Source: an uncultured Collinsella sp.
Lineage (GTDB): Bacteria > Actinomycetota > Coriobacteriia > Coriobacteriales > Coriobacteriaceae
Direction: 5' to 3'
Length of the DNA stretch: 56,720 bases
Assembly: GCA_900541125.1 (NCBI GenBank)
Contig: UQIK01000016.1
Location: 1-56,720, forward strand
Positions within the stretch are counted from its first letter, which is position 1. Each line of letters begins with the position of its first letter. This document shows, one piece after another, positions 34,452 through 43,124 of the stretch. The notes beneath the pieces were generated by a model. The model was given only the letters and a program-made list of their open reading frames with translations. It ran no database searches and had not been told where the DNA came from. The position numbers and the translations under genes were made by a program.

Positions 34452-36701
34452 ATGCGTAATTCTGTATCCGACGTCACCGACGCCGAGATCCTGGACGAGG
34501 CCCGCGAGGTCATGACCCAGGCTGCCTTCGATGCCGCCGATGAGGCCAATGCTGCCCAGGCCGTCGAGTCCGCTACCGAGAGCCTGCCCGCCTTTGACGA
34601 GCTGGGACTTTCGGACGAGATGCTTCGTGCTATCGAGAACCTGGGCTACACGGCGCCGACGCCCGTGCAGGCCGGCTCGATCCCCGTGGTGCTCGAGGGT
34701 CGCGACCTGCTTGCCGCCGCTCAAACCGGCACCGGCAAGACGGCCGCCTTCTTGCTGCCGACCATGAACAATCTGGAGCACATCGCTCCGCCCAAGCCCG
34801 TGCGCGAGCGCGGCGGCCGCAACCGTCGCCGCGGTGCTAAAAAGCCCGAGGGCAACGGCCGTGGCCCCGTGATGCTCGTCATCACCCCCACGCGCGAGCT
34901 TGCCCAGCAGATCGACGAGGTCGCGAGCAAAATCGCCGACGTCACGGGCCACGTTGCCGTGACCGTCGTGGGCGGCGTGAGCTACAAGCCGCAGACCGCG
35001 GCACTCAAGTACGGCTGCGATATCCTGGTCGCCACGCCGGGCCGTCTGGTCGACCTGATCGAGCAGGGCGCCTGCCACCTGAACGAGGTCAAGGTGCTGG
35101 TGCTCGACGAGGCCGATCGCATGCTCGACATGGGCTTTTTGCCCGCCGTCCGCCGCATTGTGCGCGAGACGCCGGCCGAGCGCCAGACGCTGCTGTTCTC
35201 GGCGACGCTCGACGAGGAGGCCGTGGGCGAGATCACCGACCTGGTGAGCGACCCGGCCCGCGTGGAGATCGCGCCCGCCACGTCGACTGCCGACACCGTC
35301 GACCAGTTTGTGTTCCCGGTGTCCATCGAGGCCAAGAACAACCTGCTGCCCGAGTTCCTCAAAAAGGAGGGCCCGGAGCGCACTATCGTCTTTATGCGCA
35401 CCAAGCACCGCGCCGACAGCTGCTGCCGTCGTCTGGAGCGCAAGGGCATCAAGGCGGCCGCGATCCACGGCAACCGCAGCCAGGCCCAGCGCGAGCGCGC
35501 GCTTTCGGCCTTCCGCGACGGCACCGTCGACGTGCTGGTGGCAACCGACGTGCTTGCCCGCGGCATCGACATTAGCGATGTGCGCTACGTTGTGAACTTT
35601 GACGTGCCGGCCGAGCCGACCGACTATATCCACCGCATTGGCCGTACGGGCCGCGCCGGCGAGCTGGGCTGGGCTATCACGTTTGTGACCGAGCAGGACG
35701 TCGATGAGTTCTACGAGATCGAGAAGCTCATGGACAAGACCGCCGACATCTACGAGGCCGGCGACCTGCACGTGGGTCCCAACCCGCCCGCGGTTGATCC
35801 CGAGCGCGACCCTGCGGCCTTTAAGGTGAAGAAGAAGACCAAGCGCGGCAAGTCCAAGAGCAAGAAGAAGCTTGAGCAGGCGCGTCGCGACGGCAAGCGC
35901 AACGGCGACGATTACGGCGATGTGGCCGGTCGTTCCAACCGCGGTCGCGACGAGCGCCGTGGCGATGGCGAGCGTCCGAGCCGTCCCAAGCGCGGTGGCA
36001 AGACCCGCGTGCGCGAGGGCGTTCAGGCTCGCGTGGACGAGGCTGTGGAGAGCGTGGCCCGCGAGGTGGCTGCCGAGGAGCGCGGCGGTGCTGCTGCCGC
36101 CGAGCAGGCGCCGCGCGGCAACCGTGCCGAGCGCCGTGCCAAGCAGTTCCAGGGCGAGGCGCATCGCCGTCGCCGCGAGGACGAGGACCGCGGCGGTCGT
36201 CGCCGTGTCGAGCGCGAGGACGAGGCCCGCGGTTCGCGTGGCGGCAAACGCGGTGCGGGCGACCGCCGTCGTTCCGGTCGCGATGACGAGCGCGGTGGCC
36301 GTGACGAGCGTCGTGGCGGCGAGGGTCGCGGTGAGCGTGGCACCCGCAGCGGTGAGTCCCGTGGCGGCAAGCGCTTTGAAGAGCGCGGTGGCCGTGGCGG
36401 CGAGCGTCGCGAGGGCGCTCGCGGTAATGGCGGGCGCAGCGGCGCTGGACGTTCTGGTGAGTCGCGCGATCGTCGTGACCCGCGTGCCAGCCGCGATCGT
36501 CGCGATGACTGGCGCAACTACGACGATACCCGCGAGGAGCGTCGTGGCGGCTATCGTGGTGGTCGTGGCGGCAACCAGGCCGGCTCCCGTGGCGGCCGTG
36601 CCGGCGGTCGCGATAACCGCGGCAGCTATGGCAACAGCCGTGGCGGCAAGCGTGGTAGCAGCTCCCGTCGTCCCGGCGACGGCGGCGGCAAGCGCAAGTA
36701 A
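34452..36701 (+). CDS. DEAD-box RNA helicase with long RGG/RD-rich tail
   Basis: ATP-dependent RNA helicase of the DeaD/CshA/RhlE group, acting in RNA decay or ribosome assembly. Motifs in order: the Q-motif region (FDELGLSDEMLRAIENLGYTAPTPVQ), AAQTGTGKT near 88, PTRELAQQ, LDEADRMLDMGF near 218, SAT, and HRIGRTGRAG near 395. From about residue 460 to 749 the protein is a highly charged, repetitive Arg/Gly/Asp/Glu tail with many RGG and RGGR repeats, expected to be disordered and RNA-binding. Start ATG at 34452 after AAGGA; a GTG at 34416 is possible. A strong terminator follows. Confidence 0.93.
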   Translation: MRNSVSDVTDAEILDEAREVMTQAAFDAADEANAAQAVESATESLPAFDELGLSDEMLRAIENLGYTAPTPVQAGSIPVVLEGRDLLAAAQTGTGKTAAFLLPTMNNLEHIAPPKPVRERGGRNRRRGAKKPEGNGRGPVMLVITPTRELAQQIDEVASKIADVTGHVAVTVVGGVSYKPQTAALKYGCDILVATPGRLVDLIEQGACHLNEVKVLVLDEADRMLDMGFLPAVRRIVRETPAERQTLLFSATLDEEAVGEITDLVSDPARVEIAPATSTADTVDQFVFPVSIEAKNNLLPEFLKKEGPERTIVFMRTKHRADSCCRRLERKGIKAAAIHGNRSQAQRERALSAFRDGTVDVLVATDVLARGIDISDVRYVVNFDVPAEPTDYIHRIGRTGRAGELGWAITFVTEQDVDEFYEIEKLMDKTADIYEAGDLHVGPNPPAVDPERDPAAFKVKKKTKRGKSKSKKKLEQARRDGKRNGDDYGDVAGRSNRGRDERRGDGERPSRPKRGGKTRVREGVQARVDEAVESVAREVAAEERGGAAAAEQAPRGNRAERRAKQFQGEAHRRRREDEDRGGRRRVEREDEARGSRGGKRGAGDRRRSGRDDERGGRDERRGGEGRGERGTRSGESRGGKRFEERGGRGGERREGARGNGGRSGAGRSGESRDRRDPRASRDRRDDWRNYDDTREERRGGYRGGRGGNQAGSRGGRAGGRDNRGSYGNSRGGKRGSSSRRPGDGGGKRK

Positions 36702-36733
36702 CATACGCATCGCCCGCTAGAGCGAGGTGAACC

Positions 36734-36769
36734 AAGGGCCCCGAGCAACTACGCTCGGGGCCCTTTTTG
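36734..36769 (+). terminator. Strong terminator after helicase gene
   Basis: GGGCCCCGAGC and GCTCGGGGCCC pair perfectly over 11 bp around ACTAC-type loop, followed by TTTTTGTTT. Confidence 0.92.
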
Positions 36770-36875
36770 TTTGCCGTATCCGATCGTTAGTCCAAATGTG
36801 ATTTCCTCGGGAATGCATCTAGGGGATGCCGTGGGCTTGTTTCCTGCCATGCGGCAATGGGTCCCATGGGGTGCG

Positions 36876-36902
36876 CCGTGCATTTTTTGGAGTATTCTGC
36901 AG
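36876..36902. repeat. 27-bp repeat TGCAGAATACTCC, inverted copy
   Basis: Reverse complement reads CTGCAGAATACTCC, then an A run, then TGCACGG. It pairs in the opposite direction with the copy at 37086. Both lie in the 36702-37322 gap, which has no recognisable gene. Confidence 0.75.
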
Positions 36903-37085
36903 TTCGAGTTGTCTGCATACGATTCGGTATTGCCAACGGTGGCCTTCAGATATCCCTTATGAGCGTTTTGAGTTAGATTTCGCCGTTTTCCGGAGCAGGG
37001 GCGCGTCATTCTCGCCATGTCGAGACTTAAAAGGATACGGCGCCCTACAGTTTTGCCCATCCGCGGCGGTGCTGGCGCGGTCACG

Positions 37086-37112
37086 TTGCAGAATACTCCG
37101 TTTTTTGCACGG
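37086..37112. repeat. 27-bp repeat TGCAGAATACTCC, direct copy
   Basis: Reads TTGCAGAATACTCCG, then a T run, then TGCACGG. Same outer blocks as the copy at 36876, but the central run is T6 where that copy has A6. Confidence 0.75.
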
Positions 37113-37227
37113 GCCAGGATGGGGTACCTGGGGAGAACACGGCGGTATCCCGTAAATATATACAATCTGTACCGTAATTTATACAAAATGAAGAGGCAGG
37201 CAGCGTAGGGTGGGTGCATTGGGGCGC

Positions 37228-37265
37228 TTGGTGCACCAAAACGGGGACCCCACGTGCCGTATACT
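37228..37265 (+). promoter_or_regulatory. Candidate operator and promoter of the flavodoxin-ferredoxin gene
   Basis: TTGGTGCACCAA (37228-37239) is a perfect 12-bp palindrome placed near the -35 position of a -10-like TATACT at 37260-37265, 58 bases before the coding start. Confidence 0.4.
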
Positions 37266-37322
37266 CTGGCTGGATGTGAAAACGGCTTGACGCGTTGCCA
37301 GGCGTAGGAGGAGGGTGCCTCG

Positions 37323-38084
37323 ATGAGCGTATTCGAAATTGTGTTTAGCCCGACGGGTGGAACGCAGGAGGTGTCTGGCCTTGTGGCCGGGGCACTGGGC
37401 AAGAATACCGTTACCGTCGATCTGACCGATAGCGGGTTGGATTTCCACGAGGTCTCGATGACGAAGGACGACGTGGCTGTTATCTCCGTGCCAGCGTATG
37501 CCGGCAGAGTCCCTGCCGTGGCGGTCGACCGACTGAACATGGTTCACGGCAACGGAGCGCGGGCCGTTCTGGTGTGCGTCTACGGAAACCGCGCGTTTGA
37601 GGACACGCTCGTAGAGCTGGAGGACGTTGCGAAGTATGCGGGATTCCGGGTGATCGCGGCAGTTGCAGCCATTGCAGAACATTCCGTTGCTCGTCAGTTT
37701 GCTGCTGGGCGACCGGATGCGCAGGATGCGGCGCAGCTCGCAGAGTTTGCGCAGCAAATTCAGCAAAAGCTGTTGGCTGAGGATGCGTCCGAGCCCTCTA
37801 TCCCCGGCAATCGTCCTTATAAACAAGCTGGAGGTCGCCGCATGACACCCGAGGCAACAGGGGATTGCGTCTCCTGCGGTGCATGCGCCGCGGCGTGCCC
37901 CGTTTGTGCTATCGACAAAGGTGACCCCAAACGAGCAGCTGGCGAGGCGTGCATCTCCTGCATGCGCTGCATTGCCGTATGTCCGCGAGGCGCTCGTAAG
38001 CTTGACCCCAACAAGCTATCCGCTGTTTCCCAGATGCTGAGCAAGGTTTGCGCCGTGCGGAAGGAATGCGAGCTCTTCATCTAG
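37323..38084 (+). CDS. Flavodoxin-ferredoxin fusion (EFR1 type)
   Basis: A 253-aa electron-transfer protein. Residues 1-160 are a flavodoxin-like domain with the FMN phosphate loop SPTGGTQ near residue 9 and SVPAYAGRVP. The C-terminal part binds two 4Fe-4S clusters: DCVSCGACAAACPVCAIDKG and ACISCMRCIAVCPRGARK. Such EFR1-family proteins are common in anaerobes; electron donors and acceptors are unknown. The ATG start follows TAGGAGGAGG. No adjacent redox enzyme indicates a specific partner, though the hydrogenase genes are 5 kb downstream. Confidence 0.85.
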   Translation: MSVFEIVFSPTGGTQEVSGLVAGALGKNTVTVDLTDSGLDFHEVSMTKDDVAVISVPAYAGRVPAVAVDRLNMVHGNGARAVLVCVYGNRAFEDTLVELEDVAKYAGFRVIAAVAAIAEHSVARQFAAGRPDAQDAAQLAEFAQQIQQKLLAEDASEPSIPGNRPYKQAGGRRMTPEATGDCVSCGACAAACPVCAIDKGDPKRAAGEACISCMRCIAVCPRGARKLDPNKLSAVSQMLSKVCAVRKECELFI

Positions 38085-38104
38085 CGCATACGAAATTGCT
38101 GCAA

Positions 38105-38153
38105 GGAGTGTCCCCGAGTGCCGGCGGGAAAGGAACGTCCCTAAGTGCCGCCT
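38105..38153. repeat. GTCCC-type element, diverged copy
   Basis: Two direct half-units: GAGTGTCCCCGAGTGCCGGC and GAACGTCCCTAAGTGCCGCC. The AGTGTCCCC and GAACGTCCC blocks match the elements at 22591 and 49584, while the following bases differ. Confidence 0.65.
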
Positions 38154-38252
38154 AAATACCGTTTATCGAAGAAAAAATACCGCTCACCGGTCATAATGAC
38201 TATTCTGGCTTTGGGCTTGTCTACAATAGCTCCCGTAAAAAGAAATGCGGAA

Positions 38253-38284
38253 GGTTACCGAGTCCCTCGGACGTGGGCCTAACC
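38253..38284 (+). promoter_or_regulatory. Candidate ribonucleic antiterminator (RAT) for BglG-type protein
   Basis: GGTTA (38253-38257) and TAACC (38280-38284) form the outer stem, and CCGAG/CTCGG an inner hairpin, in a 32-nt unit of the size bound by BglG/LicT proteins. Its 3' side overlaps the 5' arm of the terminator at 38277. The cognate antiterminator gene is two genes downstream. A -10-like TACAAT lies at 38222. Confidence 0.75.
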
Positions 38285-38346
38285 AAAGTCTTTGAACGGG
38301 TGCGTCTCTATGGATGCATTCGCTTGATTTTGGTTGGGCTTTATTT
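38277..38346 (+). terminator. Conditional terminator (attenuator) before the EIIA gene
   Basis: GCCTAACCAAA (38277-38287) pairs with TTTGGTTGGGC (38329-38339) over 11 bp (one T-G), followed by TTTATTT. Formation of the upstream RAT hairpin would take away the first bases of the 5' arm, as in LicT/BglG control. Confidence 0.75.
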
Positions 38347-38364
38347 ATGAAGGGACATGTCACC

Positions 38365-38877
38365 ATGGGTTTCTTTTCTCGCCTGATGGGCGGTTCGGAT
38401 GAGCAGAAGACTGCAGCTTCCGAGTTCGAAATCCTCGCTCCTGTTTCCGGCGAGCTTGTTCATCTAGAAAATACCAATGACCCCGCTTTTAGCAGCCGTG
38501 CCGTGGGCGATGGCGTTGCCGTGGTTCCCCAAGAGGGAACGGTGTGCGCTCCTGTTTCCGGCACCGTCGCGGCGCTGTTTCCGACTGAGCACGCGCTGGG
38601 CATCATGTCCGACGACAGCTCTGCTCAGGTGATGCTGCATATCGGAATCGACACTGTTAAGCTTGAGGGCAAGGGCTTCCATGCGCTTGTTGCCCAGGGT
38701 GACCATGTCGACGCGGGCCAGCCCCTCGTCGAGGTCGATTTCGACACGGTCCGCGCCGCCGGCTTCGATCCCACGGTCTTCGTTATCGTGTGCGAGCGCT
38801 CGGAGAACTCGACTCTTCGTGAGCATGCTTCCGGCCCTGTTGCTGTTAAAGAGCCTGTCATCTGGCTTTCCGAGTAA
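38365..38877 (+). CDS. PTS EIIA component, glucose family
   Basis: A 170-aa EIIA-Glc-type phosphocarrier. The active His is about residue 92 (QVMLHIGIDTVKLEGKGFHALV), and the second conserved His about 76 (FPTEHALGIMSDD). The domain is complete (ILAPVSGEL; VCAPVSGTVAALF; GDHVDAGQPLVEVDFD). It would receive phosphate from HPr and pass it to EIIB domains. As the only EIIA in the window it may also serve MurP (8080) and the EIIBC at 53211. ATG at 38365 after AAGGGA; ATG at 38347 is an alternative start. First gene of the RAT-controlled operon. Confidence 0.92.
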   Translation: MGFFSRLMGGSDEQKTAASEFEILAPVSGELVHLENTNDPAFSSRAVGDGVAVVPQEGTVCAPVSGTVAALFPTEHALGIMSDDSSAQVMLHIGIDTVKLEGKGFHALVAQGDHVDAGQPLVEVDFDTVRAAGFDPTVFVIVCERSENSTLREHASGPVAVKEPVIWLSE

Positions 38878-38883
38878 ATTCTT

Positions 38884-39750
38884 GTGGTGGGTACCGTGGT
38901 TATCAAGCGAGTTTTTAACAACAACGTCGCAATGGTCACTTCGGACGATGGCTCCGAGCTCATCGTCATCGGTCGAGGCCTCTGCTTTGGCCGTCATGCC
39001 GGCGATGCCATCGACGAGGCGTCAGTCGAAAAGACCTACGCGTTGCAGGAGGGAACTTCTCAGGATTCGCGTACGATCGATCGCTTGGCACATCTTTTAG
39101 AGTCCATCCCCACCGTCAACCTCGTGATTTCCGAGGACATCGTTCAGATGCTTCGTCGAGAGCTCAATGTCGACATCAACGATAAGATCCTCATCGCTCT
39201 CGCAGACCATATCAGCCTTGCTTTGGAGCGCGAGCGCAAGGGTGTCCCCTGTGAGAATCCGTTGCTGCTCGAGATCCAGCAGTTCTATCGCAAGGAGTAC
39301 GCGCTTGCGGGCCGCGCACTGCAGATTATCAAGGAGTATATGGGCATCCAGATGAGCGAAGAAGAGCAGGGTTTTATTACGCTGCATATCGTCAACGCCA
39401 CCATGCCGCAACGCTCCGATCGTTTGATTGTTTCGGTCCAGCTTGTTCGCGACGTGCTCGCGATTGTTTCCGAGCGCTATGCCACGACCCTCGATAACAC
39501 CTCGCTGCCTTACGAACGTTTCGTTCGTCACCTGCAGTTTTTCGCGCAGCGAGCGCTCGATCCCGCGGCCGGGCAAATCAATGACGATGTGCTGTTCCGA
39601 ATTGATGAAACGGCGTATCCGCGTGCATTCTCGTGCGCGGACGCCATAGCCGCCCACTTGTCGTCTACCTATAACGTTGTCGTTACCGATGCCGAGAAGA
39701 GTTATCTCGCATATCACATTGTTAACCTGCTTGGAGAACCTGGTCTCTAG
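38884..39750 (+). CDS. BglG/LicT-family transcription antiterminator
   Basis: RNA-binding antiterminator controlled by PTS phosphorylation. The N-terminus (VIKRVFNNNVAMVTSDDGSELIVIGRGLCFGRHAGD) is the CAT RNA-binding domain. Two PRD domains follow (about 70-170 and 175-288) with the regulatory histidines visible in ALADHISLALERE, FITLHIVNATM, RFVRHLQFFAQR and SYLAYHIVNLL. It should bind the RAT at 38253 when sugar is present. The reading frame allows GTG at 38884; GTG at 38896 would give the more typical MVIKRVFNNN start and either is possible. It lies 6 bases after the EIIA stop. Confidence 0.9.
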   Translation: MVGTVVIKRVFNNNVAMVTSDDGSELIVIGRGLCFGRHAGDAIDEASVEKTYALQEGTSQDSRTIDRLAHLLESIPTVNLVISEDIVQMLRRELNVDINDKILIALADHISLALERERKGVPCENPLLLEIQQFYRKEYALAGRALQIIKEYMGIQMSEEEQGFITLHIVNATMPQRSDRLIVSVQLVRDVLAIVSERYATTLDNTSLPYERFVRHLQFFAQRALDPAAGQINDDVLFRIDETAYPRAFSCADAIAAHLSSTYNVVVTDAEKSYLAYHIVNLLGEPGL

Positions 39751-39849
39751 GCATAACGTGCCCACACATCGATTGATATAAGGCAGGGCTTACGGTCTTG
39801 CCCAGGGCACATCTGTCTTAATTTGCGGAAAAGGAAGGGGAGTACCGCT

Positions 39850-41466
39850 ATGACCGCAAAAAAGAAGTTCAATTTCAAAGCGCCGTTGGAGGTGTTCGCG
39901 AAGTCGATCGTCCAGCCGATGATGTATCTCTCGGTTGCCGGCATCCTGCTCATCGTGGGCATCATTCTGACCAACAAGACCATCTGCGCTTTGGTCCCCG
40001 TACTGGGCTCCGGTCCGTTCCAGCTTGTGGGCGCCGTTGTCTATCAGTCGCTGATGTTTATCATCAACAACCTCTCGATTCTGTTCTGCGTTGGCATCGC
40101 CGGCGCCATGGCAAAGAAGAACAAGGGCCATGCTTCGCTGATCGCCCTGATGTCGTTCTTCCTGTTCCTGCAGGCTAACAACATCGTGCTCAACGCCACC
40201 GGCTCTCTTGCCGATGCGAGCGGCATGCTCGGCCTTACCGGAACCGGCCAGGCCACCGTTATGGGCATTCAGGTGCTCGATACCGGCGTGTTTGGCGGCA
40301 TCATCCTTGGTTGCATCACCGGTGCCGTGTTCAACAAGTACTCGAACAAGCAGTTCCCCATTGCCCTTTCGATGTTCTCGGGCGTTCGCTTTCCGTTCCT
40401 GATCATGATCATCATCTCCTGGATCATGGGCGCTGGCTTCTGCATCGTTTGGCCTCCGGTTCAGGGTGCCATCTCCTCCGTCGCCGGCATCATTAAGGAG
40501 TCGGGCAACATCGGTCTGTTTATCTACGGCATGCTCAACAAGCTGCTCGTTCCCACCGGCCTGCACCACCTCATCTACACCCCGTTCCAGTTCTCCGATG
40601 TGGGCGGCACCCTGACGCTCGGTGATCAGGTTATTGCCGGCGCCTATCCCATCCGTGTTGCCGAGATGGCAATGACGGGCCAGCCCTTCTCCGATAGCAC
40701 CTACTTCAACAGTTATACCTTCAACAACCTGTGGCCCTACATCGGTATCGGTCTCGCCTTTATCGTCACCGCTTACAAGGGGAACAAGGATAAGACCAAG
40801 GCCGTTATCATCCCGCTGATCATCACCGCCGTGCTCTCCTGTGTCACCGAGCCCATGGACTTCCTCTTTGTCTTTGCCGCTCCCGTGCTCTTTGTCGTTC
40901 ACTCGGTTCTTTCCGGCATCTTCCTGGTCCTGCTCAAGGTCCTCTCCGTGCCCGCTTCGACTGCAGGCGGCATCATCAACATCGTGGTCTCCAACCTGGT
41001 CCTCGGTGTCGATAAGACCAACTGGCCGGTTATGCTGGTGCTTGGAGTCGTCAACGCCGCTCTGTACTTCTTCCTCTTCACCTTCCTCATCAAGAAGCTC
41101 AACCTCCACACGCCTGGTCGCGAGGAGGAGTCCGAGCTCGCTGAGTCCGTTGCCGAGGGCGAGGCCGCCGCGTCTGTCGCGGTGAAGCAGGGCGCTGTTG
41201 CCGCAGCTCCCGCAGAGGGCGTCGATGCAGGTATTGCCGACCTGGTCGCAGGTCTTGGCGGCAAGGACAACATCGAGGAGCTCGAGAACTGCTTTACGCG
41301 TCTCCGCGTGAACGTTAAGAACCCGGACCTCATCGATGAGAGCCTCATCAACCACGTACCCAACAGCGGCATCAACCGCAACGGTAACAATATCCAGATC
41401 ATCTTTGGCATGAAGGTCGCCGAGATGCGCGACAAGGTCGAAAACGCAATTGAGAAGGAGCAGTAA
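39850..41466 (+). CDS. PTS EIICB, alpha-glucoside/maltose type
   Basis: A 538-aa permease with the EIIC membrane domain first (about 10-420; FAKSIVQPMMYLSVAGILLIVG; VPTGLHHLIYTPFQ; CVTEPMDFLFVFAAPVLF) and the EIIB domain last, with its phosphorylated Cys at about 481 (LENCFTRLRVNVKN). This C-then-B order is found in MalX/GlvC/AglA-type permeases. The partner gene glvA starts 3 bases downstream, so the likely substrate is an alpha-glucoside such as maltose, delivered as the 6-phosphate. Start ATG 39850 after GGAAGGGGAG. EIIA is supplied by the gene at 38365. Confidence 0.88.
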   Translation: MTAKKKFNFKAPLEVFAKSIVQPMMYLSVAGILLIVGIILTNKTICALVPVLGSGPFQLVGAVVYQSLMFIINNLSILFCVGIAGAMAKKNKGHASLIALMSFFLFLQANNIVLNATGSLADASGMLGLTGTGQATVMGIQVLDTGVFGGIILGCITGAVFNKYSNKQFPIALSMFSGVRFPFLIMIIISWIMGAGFCIVWPPVQGAISSVAGIIKESGNIGLFIYGMLNKLLVPTGLHHLIYTPFQFSDVGGTLTLGDQVIAGAYPIRVAEMAMTGQPFSDSTYFNSYTFNNLWPYIGIGLAFIVTAYKGNKDKTKAVIIPLIITAVLSCVTEPMDFLFVFAAPVLFVVHSVLSGIFLVLLKVLSVPASTAGGIINIVVSNLVLGVDKTNWPVMLVLGVVNAALYFFLFTFLIKKLNLHTPGREEESELAESVAEGEAAASVAVKQGAVAAAPAEGVDAGIADLVAGLGGKDNIEELENCFTRLRVNVKNPDLIDESLINHVPNSGINRNGNNIQIIFGMKVAEMRDKVENAIEKEQ

Positions 41467-41469
41467 ACA

Positions 41470-42852
41470 ATGATCATTACTCTGTGTGGTGGCGGATCCA
41501 CCTTTACCCCCGGCATCGTCAAGTCCATCGCCCTGCGCAAGGACGAGCTCGATGTTGACGAGATTCGTCTGTACGACATCAACGAGGAGCGCCAGCGCAA
41601 GATCGGCGTGCTCGTGGACTGGATTTTGCACGAGGACCTTGGCCTGGACATCAAGCTCACGGTGACCACCGACAAAAAGACGGCTTTTACCGACGCCAGC
41701 TTCGTGTTTGCCCAGATGCGCGTGGGCGGCTACGCCATGCGCGAGCAGGACGAGAAGATCCCTCTGCGTCACGGCTGCGTGGGTCAGGAGACTTGCGGTT
41801 GCGGCGGCCTTGCCTACGGCATGCGCACCATCTTCCCCATGGTCGAGCTGATCGATGACGTTGAGAAGTACGCCAAGAAGGACTACTGGATTCTCAACTA
41901 CTCCAACCCTGCCGCCATCGTCTCCGAGGGCTGCCGCGTGCTGCGTCCCAACGCTCGCATCATCAACATCTGCGACATGCCGATCGCAATCATCGACGTG
42001 GTTTGCGCCGCGCTCGATATCGACAAGAAGGATGTCGAGTACGATTACTTTGGCCTCAACCACTTTGGTTGGTTCACCTCGATTCGCCACAAGGGCGAGG
42101 AGGTGCTCCCGCAGCTGCGCGAGTACATCAAGGAGCATGAGATCCTGCTGCCCGATTCCTACCTCAAGGGCATGGGCTCGCTCATGGCAAAGAAGCCCGA
42201 GGAGGCCACCGACGAGCATCCCGAGCAGAACCGCCACACCAAGGGCAGCTGGTACTACGTCTGGAAGGGCGAGTACGAGATCATGGAGTGCTTCCCGGAG
42301 TACCTGCCCAACACGTATCTGAACTACTACCTGCAGCAGAAGGAGTTCGTCGAGCATTCCAACCCCGAGCGCACCCGTGCTAACGAGGTTGAGGAGACGC
42401 GCGAGAAGAATCTCTTCGACGGCATCGACCACTACGAGAAGACCGGCGAGATCGACGAGAGCACGTTCTATGCGGGCAGCCACGGCGACTGGATTGCCGA
42501 CCTGGCTATCGCTCTGAAGAACGACACCAAGCAGCGCTTCCTGGTCATTTGCGAGAACAAGGGCGCTATCCCCAACATGCCCTACGACGCTATGGTCGAG
42601 CTGCCTGCCTACATTGGCAAGAACGGCCCCGAGGTCATCAGCCGCGACAACATTCCTCTGTTCCAGCAGGGTCTCATGATGCAGCAGCTGAACTCCGAGA
42701 AGCTCGTGGTCGAGGCTACGATCGAGGGTTCGTACGAGAAGGCACTCAAGGCCTTTACGCTCAACAAGACCGTGCCGTCGATGAAGGTCGCCAAGGAGGT
42801 TCTCGACGACATGATCGAGGCCAACAAGGGTTACTGGCCCGAGCTTAGCTAA
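41470..42852 (+). CDS. glvA: 6-phospho-alpha-glucosidase, GH4 family
   Basis: NAD+- and Mn2+-dependent glycosidase hydrolysing phosphorylated alpha-glucosides after PTS uptake. The 460-aa protein has the N-terminal NAD-binding fold (MIITLCGGGSTFTPGIV), the metal-site motifs GQETCGCGGLAYG and ICDMP (the CDMP form is typical of 6-phospho-alpha- rather than beta-glucosidases), and LNHFGWF. One unusual point is CGCGG where relatives mostly have a Pro in this loop. Translationally close to the EIICB gene, and followed by a strong terminator. Confidence 0.9.
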   Translation: MIITLCGGGSTFTPGIVKSIALRKDELDVDEIRLYDINEERQRKIGVLVDWILHEDLGLDIKLTVTTDKKTAFTDASFVFAQMRVGGYAMREQDEKIPLRHGCVGQETCGCGGLAYGMRTIFPMVELIDDVEKYAKKDYWILNYSNPAAIVSEGCRVLRPNARIINICDMPIAIIDVVCAALDIDKKDVEYDYFGLNHFGWFTSIRHKGEEVLPQLREYIKEHEILLPDSYLKGMGSLMAKKPEEATDEHPEQNRHTKGSWYYVWKGEYEIMECFPEYLPNTYLNYYLQQKEFVEHSNPERTRANEVEETREKNLFDGIDHYEKTGEIDESTFYAGSHGDWIADLAIALKNDTKQRFLVICENKGAIPNMPYDAMVELPAYIGKNGPEVISRDNIPLFQQGLMMQQLNSEKLVVEATIEGSYEKALKAFTLNKTVPSMKVAKEVLDDMIEANKGYWPELS

Positions 42853-42900
42853 AGGCAGAAGGCCGCTGGCGCAAAAGAGTCGCTGACCGCATATCTGGAG

Positions 42901-42945
42901 CAATGCCCCGTCCACGCGATTGCGTGGGCGGGGCATTGTCATTTG
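42901..42945 (+). terminator. Strong terminator after glvA
   Basis: CAATGCCCCGTCCACGC and GCGTGGGCGGGGCATTG form a near-perfect 17-bp stem with a short loop, then TCATTTGG. Confidence 0.88.
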
Positions 42946-43011
42946 GTAACGCGTTTTATCAAATATGGCATTTATCTGCGGTAATGTTCTTTTTCACCGC
43001 TGAGGACGACG

Positions 43012-43039
43012 TTTCATACCGCCTGCCGAACTGTATTAT
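43012..43039 (+). promoter_or_regulatory. Candidate promoter of the hydrogenase operon
   Basis: TTTCAT (43012-43017), 16-base spacer, TATTAT (43034-43039), about 85 bases before the flavoprotein start. The rest of the 42946-43124 gap has no recognised site. Confidence 0.4.
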
Positions 43040-43124
43040 TGCCAAACAACTTTTTAGGTCAGTGTGCTGCGTGTAGCAAATTCGCCCGGCCTTGCCTCCG
43101 GGCTGCCATGTGAGAGGGGATCTT

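Noticed and set aside
34052..34549. 165-codon minus-strand frame between the FHA and helicase genes
   Set aside because: It runs across a palindromic element and into the helicase gene, with no ribosome binding site and no motif.
34386..36710. 774-codon antisense frame and another long frame opposite the helicase gene
   Set aside because: Produced by the repetitive RGG-coding DNA; the Ala/Thr-rich translation has no start context.
39790..42942. 1050-codon open frame antisense to the EIICB and glvA genes
   Set aside because: Shadow of two clearly recognisable genes; low-complexity sequence with no motif.
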